From: Enchytraeus crypticus
Taxonomy: Eukaryota > Annelida > Clitellata > Enchytraeida > Enchytraeidae
Reading direction: 5' to 3'
Assembly (NCBI GenBank): GCA_905160935.1
Contig: CAJHZI010000424.1
Coordinates: 1,697,501-1,761,500 of the forward strand
DNA: 64,000 nt
Made by a program: the position numbers and the translations under genes
In this document: positions 11,701 to 21,577 of the stretch, piece after piece
Layout: every line of letters begins with the position of its first letter
Numbering within the stretch: the first letter of the stretch is position 1
The notes under the pieces: generated by a model
Told to the model about the DNA's origin: nothing
Database searches by the model: none
Seen by the model: only the letters and a program-made list of their open reading frames with translations

Positions 11701-12889
11701 CGACAACAGATGTTTAAATTAACAGTCAAGTGCCACAGCGATATGCTTCGGCTTATATTATAAAATAACAGCTAATCGTTTTACTTTACACACACAAATA
11801 TACTGCACGGGTTGAAGCCTGTTTTCCAACTTCGGTATAGCAAGGTCTACTATAAGATACGATAGGCTACAATTTTAATCAGTAATATTTTCCTCATCTT
11901 ATTACAAAAGTCTGGACTAATGAGTGTACATATCTTAACTGAATGGATTCAGATTTTCTCTCAGAGCCGTAGTTGAGTGCTTAGATGGTTTGATTTGTTT
12001 GCAACAATTTCTTCTGGATAAGTTATTTTGACCCCTATCGCACAATATTCTCGCACATTTATGGATACCATTAAATTACATAAAATACTACCATAAATCT
12101 TAATCAGTAGTAACTAATTTGCTTCATTGTTTTTCGTCATCCACTTTCAAATTCTATATCTAGTTAAACAATTCTTCTATGTACTTCTATTCTACTTTCA
12201 AATTCTATATCTAGTTAAACAATTCTTCTCTGAGTTAACCCATGTGCGCATTAGATTCAGCCTCAGCTTGAAGCAAAATGACATCCATACCAGGCCACAA
12301 TACACCACAGGCTCTTTCTGTACTGCGAATGGGCAAACGTATGAAAAACTAATCGCTTAACAATTTATCTCGGGTATTTTCTTACAACGTTACATTATCG
12401 ATACTATTATTATTGTATTATTATTGTTACGTACTCGCTTTTTCTTGTGGTCTCTGCAGTTTTCATCGCGTGGTGCTTTGGCTTCTGGTTGTGTAGACTA
12501 TGTAAGATACGTCTTTAAAATTGTCTTATGACGAGGAGCCGGACGTTAAATTCTTATGCGTTGATTGATTAAGTTATTGATTGATTGATTGACTATATAG
12601 CAGCGATATTTCAATTTGTAAAATTTTTCACCAAGGCTTGGAGTATGCATACCGTTACAACCCAATGTTTACCTTTTCTTCAGTTTTAACAGATTGCTTC
12701 CTCCTATAGAAGACACGTTCTAAGAATACCAACTGTATAATGTTTCCTACTCTTGATAAATGTTAATTACAAACCTATTTAAACCCTCCTAAATCGGAAA
12801 GGTGCTCGATGTTGGCGTTGACTATCGTAGTACGTCAGTTATTGCTGCTAAACCCATGATTTGACTAATAACTGATTCATAATACTTAC
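11700..12889. other. Intron of the kringle gene, mostly featureless
   Basis: Contains a 39-40 bp direct duplication of the ctttcaaattctatatctag block at about 12146-12225 and a (TTGA)n run at about 12560-12590. I see no exon. Confidence 0.55.
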
Positions 12890-13267
12890 CGAAACCATCG
12901 GCCTCTTCGGTTGTACTAGGATCAAAAGTAGACGATCCTGATGGTCCACTAGGTTCAACAGTAGATGATCTTGATGGTCCACTTGGTTAAACAGTGGAAG
13001 ACCCTGATGGTCCACTAGGTTCAACAGTGGAAGCTTCTGATAGTCCACTAGGTCCAACAATGGAAGATCCTGATGGTCTACTAGGTTCAATAATAGAAGA
13101 TCCTGATGGTCCACTAGGTCCAACAGTGGAAGCTTCTGATGGTCCACTAGGTCCAACAATGGAAGATCCTGATGGTCTACTAGGTTCAACAATAGAAGAT
13201 TCTGATGGTCCACTTGGTCCAACCTTGGAGGATCCTGATGGTCCACTGGATCCAATAGTAGATGATC
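12890..13267 (-). pseudogene. Repetitive Ser/Gly/Pro linker exon with an in-frame stop
   Basis: The 378-nt exon is phase 1 at both ends. Reverse translation repeats an 8-residue theme, (P/E)SGPSGSS(T/I)VxP, more than ten times, an O-glycosylation-prone stalk. At 12987-12989 one unit reads act-gtt-TAA-cca where its neighbours read act-gtt-GAA-cct. Beyond the stop the frame continues for 32 codons to the donor gtaagt, so a single-base nonsense change explains the break. Confidence 0.72.
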
Positions 13268-13299
13268 CTGATAACAATAATAATACTATACAATAGTAT

Positions 13300-14338
13300 A
13301 TTTATAAAGCGCCGCTTTATCCTAAATGTCACAGTAGCGCTGAATGGACAGTGAAGGTCAAGTAGCCTGGTGGTATAATGCCACACTCGGTGTAGCGACT
13401 ATAACTCTGGAAATCTGGAGTATGAGCGACCAATTGGTCTAAAACACAGAAATAAGTACCACATGGCTACATGTCTGTTCAATGTCATATCTGTGCTAGT
13501 CACCTCTTAGGAACACATGAAGTTGTCGGTAGGTTAAATTCTCATTTTTTCAGAACCTACTCGAGAATTGTAATAAGAATAACAGTAATAAAGGCTTAAC
13601 GTTCATTTTCTTAGACAAGGACGTTTTCAGGAACTTCTATCAAACGTCGTTACAAATTCATTCACCCAAGCGATTTGAAGAAAAATTTGAGCTGAGGAGT
13701 AAAACGATCATAAAAGGTGCCGGTCCGGTGATCAAAGATATGTGTTTTCAGTCAACTACAGAAAGCGGAAATAGCAGCATATGAGCGAAGTTCATGACGG
13801 TGAGTGTCCCGAACAGTTTTCATCATCATCATCATCACCAGTTTCTGGAGTTGTGAACAAAACTTAATGAGGCAATATTCCTCCATTCGTTTCTATCATC
13901 AGCAATGCTCACAACCTCTTCCCATGAAATGTAAAATGTTCTCAAATCTTTGTTTATCGTACTGAATCATGTACTTCTAGGTCTTCCTCTTTTTCTCTTT
14001 ATGGTCATATCATATGTCATATCATAGGATGTATGATATTATTTCAGGGCATATCATATCATACCATATCATATCATATTAAATCATGTCACATCATATC
14101 GTATTTTGATCATATCATATATTCGTACCTTTCTTATCATATCACATCATATTCTTAGCGTTATTATCGTCTTTCTTTCTTCTATTTGCATATCAATCCT
14201 CAAGCATTCTCTAAAAATAATTCAAGAACCTCAACCTTTCTTTCAGAAAAGTAGTGAAATCATATCGTTCCCACGATTTCTTTTCAACAGGCCTTGCTTT
14301 CTGTCCTATAATTAGATGATTAGGTTGCTATGACATTA

Positions 14339-14345
<7 letters not shown>
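13300..14345. other. Intron with LINE fragments and ATATC-rich repeats
   Basis: 13575-13765 is a reverse-strand 3' end of a CR1/L2-like LINE (compare 48070-48260). 13826-14000 is a reverse L-E fragment following a (TCA)n tract. 14010-14150 is a degenerate (CATAT)n region. Confidence 0.65.

Positions 14346-14432
<87 letters not shown>
14346..14432 (+). repeat. (CT)n(AT)n microsatellite
   Basis: About 17 CT units run directly into about 26 TA units. Confidence 0.95.
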
Positions 14433-14433
<1 letters not shown>

Positions 14434-14791
14434 CGTGTTTGAATGCTGACCTTTGTGCTATCTTTCTTCATTATTATTGACTATTAGTTTATTATAACTC
14501 GTGTATCTGTTTCCTTACTTCTATGTGTATCTCTTCGGTTCTATCTCTTTATCTTTCTCTAAGAATTTTAGTAATTAATTAGTGATTGTAGTAATTAATT
14601 AGTGATTTTATTAATTAATTATTGGCTCATAGTTAAATTGAAACTAAAAGTAAGTGTTGACTATAAATAATATAATGTCAGAGATATTTTTAAATATTAA
14701 AATACTAATTTTACTAAAGAAGATTTCTCTATCTTCAAATTTGATTCCTATTTTTCTTCAAATTTAATTTCTATTTTTGTTTTCATATTTG

Positions 14792-15033
14792 AATGTCTCA
14801 ATAGCGCAATGGTTAGAGGTGTAGATAACGTCATGAAGTTTCAAATGACAGACCCTGGGGTGAATTGAACCCTCGTGGGTTCGAATCCCAGCCGCGCTGA
14901 GCTGAGAGTAAAATCTCGGACATTCATTGGACTGGCTATACGGAAAATAGACAAAATTGCCTAAGGGATTTAACATGTGGTATTAAAAGTGATAGATATC
15001 AACATAGTTGATCATTTCACTATAATATGTGTT
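14792..15033 (+). mobile_element. tRNA-like SINE, family S1, copy 2 (best preserved)
   Basis: A-box-like tagcgcaatggttagaggt, B box gtgggttcgaatcccag, conserved body, and an end at catttcactataatatgtg with a (TTA)n tail. It lies in an intron of the kringle gene. Confidence 0.88.
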
Positions 15034-15599
15034 ATTATTATTAAGTATCTCTCTTATCTTCTTTACTCTATATAAGGACCTGCTTCCTTGTTCTTTAGTT
15101 TAGTGTCAGTTAGTGTCTTGCTCACAGTTCCAGTTGCTCAGTCTCAGTCCCGTCTCTCTCCAGGTCCTCTTGACTTGTTCCTGTTCTTCTCAACGAAGGT
15201 AACATCAGGTATTGTGATAGTATTTTAGTTAGATAAGATAGAACTGATATCGGCGCTCTTTATTATTTTATGTTAAAACTGTTTCTTTATAATATGTGTA
15301 TTTTTTAATTGGTCTCGTCTCATATATTAAGTATATTCCTTAGTTGGCTCCTTCTTCCAACTCATCCTGGCTACTGGCTACACAAGGGTTCGAATTCCAA
15401 GCCTGTAGCCTCGCTATCAGCACAGATACTCTACCGCTGACTACGATGAAATCTTTTCTTTTCTTTCTGGAATAGGCTTGTCCTAATCCGGTAGTAGCTC
15501 GATACAAATCTTCTTTCTTTCTTTCTTCTTTTCCCGAAGCCGGGGTAGTTCTCCAGAACTTTCTACAAAAATTTGGTGGCTCGTACGGGGAAAGAAAGA

Positions 15600-15755
15600 A
15601 GAAAGAAAGAAGGTTTGTATACTTGCTGTTAAACCTCTAGTTGCCAATTATGTACACGCAGCAGATTGTTTGCGGTTGCCCTATTCTGCAGTAGTCCAAC
15701 CACACACGAGCACCGAGCACAACACGGGGAATATATATATATATATATATATATA

Positions 15756-15816
<61 letters not shown>

Positions 15817-16270
15817 ATAATGATGGAGAGAGAATGATGGAGAGAGATAGAGAAAAAATAGAAAAATATATTAATAGATAAGAGAGACAAACTGAAAGAC
15901 AAAGAGAATCATGTAAAGTGATGTTACTGTAAGGAAAACAAGAACATTCGAGAAAGAAAGAGTGGAAAGGGTGAAAAACTCAACCATTAGCAGTGAGAGA
16001 TTAGTGAGAGATAGAGGCAGAGTGAGAGAGGGAGAGGTACAGAGAGAGATAGAGAGACAGAGAGAGAAAGAGGTACAGAGAGAGAAAGTTACATTGCTAG
16101 AGAGAGAGACAGAGATAGAGAGAGAGAGAGAGAGAGGTACGTGTACCTTGAGAGAGAAAGAGACTGAAAGAGAGAGGTAGAAAAAGACAGTGAGAGAGGG
16201 AGAGGTGTACCGAGTGAGAGAGAGAGACACACAGATAGAGAGAGAGAGAGAAAGATACAAAACAGATAGA
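15600..16270 (+). repeat. R4 fragment, (AT)n and long GA-rich tract
   Basis: 15630-15730 is a degraded R4 terminus (acacgcagcag...gagcacaacacgggg). 15730-15815 is (AT)n. 15830-16265 is an imperfect (GA)n-rich tract of more than 400 bp reaching to within about 35 bp of the kringle exon donor. Long open frames on either strand here are artefacts of the repeat. Confidence 0.85.
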
Positions 16271-16297
16271 CATTCAGAGAGAATCACGGACGCGTAC

Positions 16298-16568
16298 CGC
16301 AGTAAGGTACATCGCAGTAGTCCCAGTACTCGTTGGGATCGGTAGTGATGCACCACGGACCTCCTGTGTCGTCGTCCGGATTGCGACAGAAGTTCTCTGC
16401 GGCGACGTCCGAGCCGTCAGGGAAGAGATAATCGTTGGAGGACTTGTAGCCGTCTGTGTCTGTGCGGGGCGTCACTCGACCAGGACTGACACGCCTTGCC
16501 CCCAGACGTCACGCTAAGCTCTCCTAAGTATTTACTGCCCAGCTGTGTGTACTTACAGGCGGTCGAGG
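16298..16568 (-). pseudogene. Kringle-domain exon with a one-base frameshift
   Basis: Reverse translation in the first frame gives [20 protein letters not shown], then [12 protein letters not shown], the canonical first half of a kringle including the PHxH signature. It then runs into a stop. The second frame, one base later, gives [20 protein letters not shown] and [10 protein letters not shown], the canonical second half. The switch falls within about 16450-16475. The exon is 271 nt; flanking phases (1/1) require 270. Kringles are disulfide-rich protein- or ligand-binding modules of extracellular proteins. Assignment to the fold is secure; whether the extra base is real is not. Confidence 0.85.
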
Positions 16569-16779
16569 CTAAATAAATTTATTTATTTATCAAATCCAAC
16601 ATTAAAAACATAGAAACTCATATTGAAATAAAAAATATAGAAAAGATAGTGTAAAGGGAAAATGCAGGCCTTTGAGGTTCTTACATATTCCGAATGTGGT
16701 TCATTAAAAGCAGATAATAAAAATTAAACGCTTAATAAATAGAATTATAATACACGATGTAAGAGCTAGCTATTAGGAC

Positions 16780-17053
16780 TCAAGTGTTCCCTAGATGTAG
16801 GAGACAAGAGAACTCGAGTGTTCTGTAGATGTATGAGACAAGAGAACTCAATGTTCTATAGATGTATGAGACAAGAGAACTCAATGTTCTATAGATGAAG
16901 GAGACAAGAGAACTCAAGTGTTCTCTAGATGTATGAGACAAGAGAACTCAAGTGTTCTATAGATGTAGGAGACAAGAGAATGAAAGTATTCTCTAGATGT
17001 ATGAGACAAGAGAACTCAAGTGTTCCCTAGATGAAGGAGACAAGAGAACTCAC
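16780..17053 (+). repeat. 34-bp minisatellite next to an exon
   Basis: About eight copies of a unit containing gatgtatgagacaagagaac. The array ends at the donor of the reverse-strand exon 17054-17101, so the donor gtgagttctcttgtctc is itself the first unit of the array. Confidence 0.85.
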
Positions 17054-17101
17054 GAGGAACGCTTCCGGTTGGTGGAGGTGATTATGTAGCTCCGGGCGGC
17101 G
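17054..17101 (-). pseudogene. Candidate 48-nt stalk exon of the kringle gene, with stop
   Basis: Acceptor acatttcag and donor gtgagt border a 48-nt block. Read in the phase required by the kringle exon, it encodes a Pro/Gly/Thr-rich stalk (PPGAT, stop at 17082-17084, SPPPTGSVP). The composition fits a linker, which is why I accept it despite the stop. A real exon in another phase is possible. Confidence 0.45.
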
Positions 17102-17399
17102 CTGAAATGTAATAATATAACAATTATTTAAACACAGTAATGAGATAAAATTCAACATTAATTGTAAATCAAGATCTAATTGCAAAAGAAAATATATGCT
17201 AAAATATATCGAACTAATTAGAAATGAAAACATAAATTTAGCGTTACCTAATCTGGAGTCAGTAAATAGTGTTTTCCCGTTTCAAGTATATTGATACTTA
17301 CAGAAACATATCACAGGCATGGTACTGTAAATCAAACCTCGCAAAAATAATTCAATATTCTTCGCTTCCCAAGAAACATTGTTTAACACTGACAATGTA

Positions 17400-17462
17400 A
17401 TTAATCACGATAAACATGTAAAAAGTAGGTATGTATATATATAGGTATGTAGGTATTATTAT

Positions 17463-17519
<57 letters not shown>
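17400..17519 (+). repeat. (AT)n microsatellite
   Basis: About 30 uninterrupted TA units, preceded by GTATGTATAT-type repeats. Confidence 0.95.
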
Positions 17520-17521
<2 letters not shown>

Positions 17522-18000
17522 TTTAAATAAACTAATTATCAACTAAGAATCACCTTTAAATAAACTAATTTACACTAAAAAATTTGATTACACACATACA
17601 GTATATGTAGCATGCATAATTAAAGGGCTGTAAGCATAGTTTAAGAGCTATAGGCTTATTCTAATCATAATCGTGGAGAGCTAAGGTCCGGCTGGGATTA
17701 GAATCGATAACTTTCTGCTTAAGAGGCAAGTATGATATCAGGACCTGTATATGTTAGTGCCGTCACGGCCTTTATTACCGATCACACATATGGTTGAACT
17801 TTCTGTGTGCATGCTCATATGTTTGTCAGAATTGTCTATGATGTGAAGAATAAATAAATAAAGAAATAAATAGATAGGCCTGATTCAACAATCCATCCGT
17901 GGTAAAATGAGATCTTGAGATTAATAGTTCCAGGGATTAATTACCTATAATTAATTTTGATAATTATATTAAAATCTTTACCTGGAACATATAATGCATC

Positions 18001-19943
18001 TGTTACCATAATCGTATTTCTAGTTTAAATAATATGTTGAATAAATGCAATATAGTTAAGTTTCATATTCATCTTGGGTCCGTATAAACTCACATGTGTG
18101 GTATATCAATAAAGCAATCAAGCCGTAAATCTATCAGAGTAAAGAGAATGCGGGAACCACGAATACGGGATAGATATGTGATTATTTATACAGGTGTAGG
18201 GACTACACTGTAGCTGAAATACGACGGCTGTACATTGTTATTATAAAAGAGGTACAGGGAGTATTCGCTCCCCAATAAACAATGAAATGTTATGTAGTAA
18301 CAAATGTAGACTTAAAGATTTCATTTAGTGTAAACATTGTAAATTAGTACTTCGGGTTTAATCGAGTTAAGATAACGTTTGGATTATTGATATTACTTTA
18401 TTGTTAGCTGAAAATGAATGTTAATGTTCAAATCAAAAGGGTCTCACCTAAAAATATACATTGGGTGTCACCACAGTGAAACTGTAATTTACACTAGATG
18501 TCGTCTAAGCAGACATAATCAAAGATTGGTAGGAATACGTTAACTAAGTTTAACGTCAAGTTTGTCCGTTGTTAATGATATAAGCATCTAGTTGATTGCA
18601 CTGTATATTATGATGGTAAATGCGAAATAGTAGTATGTGTAAGAAATAGACGCAAAGTAGTAAATTACGTAGCTTAGAGAATATTGTTATTTTAGTAATT
18701 TTGATTATTGTATGTTTTATATTTTGTGTTATGATTAGATATAATTTATGTCTTGCACTACTGATACTGTTAATTATGGAATTAGTCAGTAGTGTTGGAA
18801 TGCTGTAACATATAATCATATATTTTATATGAAAAGATACATCAAAGATTAGACTACAAATTGTGAAAGGTTAGCAGTTGAGCTAAGACATAGATTTCTT
18901 TAGATAACCTGAGCATGCCAGTGATTGACCTAAATAGAGAGTATAGAATGCGGGAATGGACATCTGGAAGGACGACGTTATAAGATGCAAGTCTGAATTC
19001 ATCCGAATGCTGGAAAAGCAATTAAGAGATCGCTAATGGCACGAGTGATAGTTGCATTGTCTTGGAATGTCTGATAGATTAAAGAGAATTGTTTGTGTGA
19101 TCTAAGGCCGGAATCATAGGATAAATCACGGAAGTCAAACTAAGAAGTCAACTGTGATTGGAGGATTAGATTATCTTAAATATAATGAATTAACTCTATT
19201 GGACAGTACATAGGAAGAAGGCGCGGTTTAGCAGGAATAGAAAGACCTCAGATGAGAATAGAGGAGGAAGAGTTAGTTAGGGAGAGATAGTCTAAGAATA
19301 AGGAGCTAAGGAAAGAAGAGTCCAAGAGAAGAGGGTTAAGGAAAGAGCAGTCTAAGAGAAGGGAGTCAAGCTGAGTAAAGTCTAGTAGAAGTGAAGAAAC
19401 AGCTAAGTCGAGATCAAGACAAGTTGAATCTGGCTAAGTCCAAGGGCTGTTTAGAAAAGACTTAGAAGTTTGTCACAGACAGTAACAGAAAGAATTTAGA
19501 GTAAAGATAGTAGAATAGTAGAAGAGATAAAGATTCATAGGGAGCAAAAGTTAAAGATATTTATATATAGATATTTATACATATGTTTCTATATCAAGAT
19601 TAAGTGGTAGAATTAGGGACTGATCATAACTGTGAAAGCGTATTGCCTGTCTAGAATAATTAGTTGAATAGAACATTGGTGTCTTGCTAGAATTGAAATT
19701 GCTAATTAATTAATAATAATAAACCCTGATCATATTACAAATGACTGTTTTCTATTAATGTGTCGTTTTATCGTGCTTCATTAGTAAGAAGCAACAATAC
19801 AAATAGGCGACGGCCAATTAAATAAATACTACCTGTGAGTCACTAGTTTCCCAAGTCAGAGGTTCTCAGAGATTATATGTTTTAAGAACGACAACAAACA
19901 CAAGACAACACAACGCAATAGTATTAGCAGAACCTTTGATATA
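18001..19943 (+). repeat. 5' LTR
   Basis: Starts tgttaccataatcg, ends agaacctttgatata. It contains a TATA-like tatttatatatag at about 19558-19570 and an AATAAA-like motif at about 19717 (inference for U3/R). Unusually long for the group. Confidence 0.93.
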
Positions 19944-20363
19944 TGGTGAAGAACCAGGCTTTTCCTGTTCCGACTGTAGTTAATTAATACAAGAAATTGA
20001 GTTATAAAATTTAATAATTCAATTTAATTTAATAGTTAATTCCTAATTCATCCTTGCTGTAATTTTAAATTTTAAGTAAAGTAGGACGCCTCTTATTATT
20101 TTCTAATATCGACTGCCCTGTACTATATCGTTTGCTTAAGTTTTGCAGAAAATAATAAAAACAAATATAGCGGTTGTATTTCTCAATTCCACATTCCACA
20201 TCGTCAGCATTGAGCCTAACTTGCGGCTGAACCTCCATAGGTCGCAAGAAGGTTTCTATAAGTGCTGCCGATGCCTTTGATCTAATTCAGCCTACGATCT
20301 ACACCACACACGCCTCTACAACTTCAGTGAATCAACATCAGCAACTACAGTGTCAAGGAGCAT
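19944..20363 (+). promoter_or_regulatory. Retrotransposon leader with primer-binding site
   Basis: The leader begins tggtgaagaaccagg, which ends in CCA on the complementary strand as a tRNA 3' end would. No spacer separates it from the LTR. The remaining 400 nt is non-coding up to the gag ATG at 20364. Confidence 0.7.
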
Positions 20364-21539
20364 ATGTCTCAACGCAACAACTGGACAAGGTTGACTACAG
20401 AGGCAGTGACATCAGATTCACAGCCACAAACTTCGAATTCACCTGCACCGCCTACACTACACTCTCATTTGTCTTCATCCGAAGACTCCATCGCACAAGA
20501 AGCTAACAGTCAACAGCTGAGCACAGATCATCAGCCTGTTGTCGAAGAGCAGCATAGAAGTGTCAGTTCAGAGGACGAGCAGCTGAGAACAGGAGCAGAG
20601 GTAATTCTTCCTGACCCCTGTAAAAACACAAACAGACATATTAAAGATAGTCAAGGCATGGCGTTATTGCTGCCTGCTCATTTTAAGGGCACGAAGTCAG
20701 AAAGTGCAAATCAATGGTTCAGTGACTTTGAAAGTTACTGTCTTTACCAAGGTCTGGGGGAAAAAGAAATGATGGGATTATTTCCATTATTGCTTAAAGA
20801 TGCAGCTAAATTCTGGTTCGATAACATCGAATCAGAAAACAAAAGTGATATGGAGAGCCTAAAAAAACTTTTTGTAGACCGATTCCAGAGAGAATCTGTG
20901 CATAGGTGGAAAGATGTCGCCAATGTATGGACAACATCTCAATCACAGAGGCAGTCTGTCGATGAATACATATTATTAATGCAGCAAAAAGGTCAGCTAG
21001 CAGAATTAGATGAGCAGCAGTTGCTCTTGTGTATAATCAATGGACTACGTCCTAACATAAGAGCTCTTGTAGTTCAACAGGAACCAGAAGATATTGACGA
21101 ACTGACTCGGTGGGCTCAAATTGCTGAGGCCACTGAAGTACGAAATGATGACGTCACTGCCATGCTGCAGCGCATCGAACAAAAATTCAATGCACTGCAA
21201 GTGGCAGAAATTCAAATAAGCCAAAACAGACCTGTAGCCAATAATAACAACAGAGATCCCTCGCCCAGGCGAGTTCGATTTACCGCGAATGGATCTGTGG
21301 AGCAAAATAATATTCATAACGGCAGACAATATTTTAACAGACAATCACAGCCACAGGTGCCAGTAGTTGCACATAACAACGGAAGGCCTCGTAATGTGCC
21401 AAATGCTCATAGTTGCATGAATTGTGGATTGGTAAGACATTCTAATTCAGGTTGTCCTGCCAGAAACCTGAAATGTTTTAACTGTGGTAGAGTAGGTCAT
21501 TTCAGTAGAGTCTGCAGGTCTGGCAGAAGGAGAGCATAG
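20364..21539 (+). CDS. gag: Gag protein of the LTR retrotransposon
   Basis: 391 residues from the ATG at 20364 (first ATG after the leader) to TAG at 21537-21539. An N-terminal Ser/Gln-rich region is followed by a capsid-like retrotransposon gag domain at about residues 110-260 (motifs HFKGTKSESANQWFSDFE and LKDAAKFWFDNI). A basic region precedes two zinc knuckles: CMNCGLVRHSNSGC at 351-364 and CFNCGRVGHFSRVC at 371-384. The product would form the particle and bind RNA. The stop falls seven residues after the second knuckle, exactly where nucleocapsid meets protease, and the pol frame continues without a shift. Confidence 0.93.
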   Translation: MSQRNNWTRLTTEAVTSDSQPQTSNSPAPPTLHSHLSSSEDSIAQEANSQQLSTDHQPVVEEQHRSVSSEDEQLRTGAEVILPDPCKNTNRHIKDSQGMALLLPAHFKGTKSESANQWFSDFESYCLYQGLGEKEMMGLFPLLLKDAAKFWFDNIESENKSDMESLKKLFVDRFQRESVHRWKDVANVWTTSQSQRQSVDEYILLMQQKGQLAELDEQQLLLCIINGLRPNIRALVVQQEPEDIDELTRWAQIAEATEVRNDDVTAMLQRIEQKFNALQVAEIQISQNRPVANNNNRDPSPRRVRFTANGSVEQNNIHNGRQYFNRQSQPQVPVVAHNNGRPRNVPNAHSCMNCGLVRHSNSGCPARNLKCFNCGRVGHFSRVCRSGRRRA

Positions 21540-21577
21540 CGCCATACACCAACTCTTTCTCGTAAGAGAGGAGTTGG
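21537..21577 (+). promoter_or_regulatory. Candidate stop-codon readthrough site between gag and pol
   Basis: UAG at 21537-21539 is followed by a 9-nt spacer and a hairpin at 21549-21577. It has a lower stem ccaactc/gagttgg (7 bp), one wobble plus a one-base bulge, an upper stem tctc/gaga (4 bp) and a GUAA (GNRA-type) loop. There is no other stop between gag and pol in this frame. Gammaretroviruses use a UAG with a structured element about 8 nt downstream, so the arrangement suggests readthrough; function is inferred. Confidence 0.55.

Larger units (their letters stand above)
11187..17101 (-). pseudogene. Kringle / Ser-Gly-Pro linker / membrane-helix gene with three frame lesions
   Basis: Four reverse-strand exons with consensus borders and uniform phase-1 introns: 17101-17054 (48 nt), 16568-16298 (kringle), 13267-12890 (linker) and 11533-11187 (membrane helix and tail). 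They would encode a short Pro/Thr stalk, a kringle, a repetitive linker, one membrane helix and a cytoplasmic tail of about 85 residues, i.e. a type I surface protein. The 48-nt exon has an in-phase TAA, the kringle exon is 271 nt instead of a multiple of three, and the linker has GAA changed to TAA in one repeat. Splice sites and the tail are otherwise clean. It is either a recent pseudogene or an allele or assembly with several errors. Upstream exons may lie beyond the LTR element at 18001. It is tail-to-tail with the gene ending at 8898. Confidence 0.65.

Noticed and set aside
12848-13255. 135-codon reverse ORF rich in VDHQ and LLL
   Set aside because: Alternative frame of the 24-bp repeats in the linker exon; the Ser/Gly/Pro frame fits the splice phases.
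15871-16356. 161-codon Ser/Leu-rich reverse ORF (and similar frames at 63409-63871)
   Set aside because: Translation of a (GA)n tract, not a gene.
18556-18819. 87-codon reverse ORF, identical in both LTRs (also 28237-28500)
   Set aside because: Antisense to the LTR, AT-rich composition and no family resemblance. Its conservation is explained by the youth of the LTR pair.
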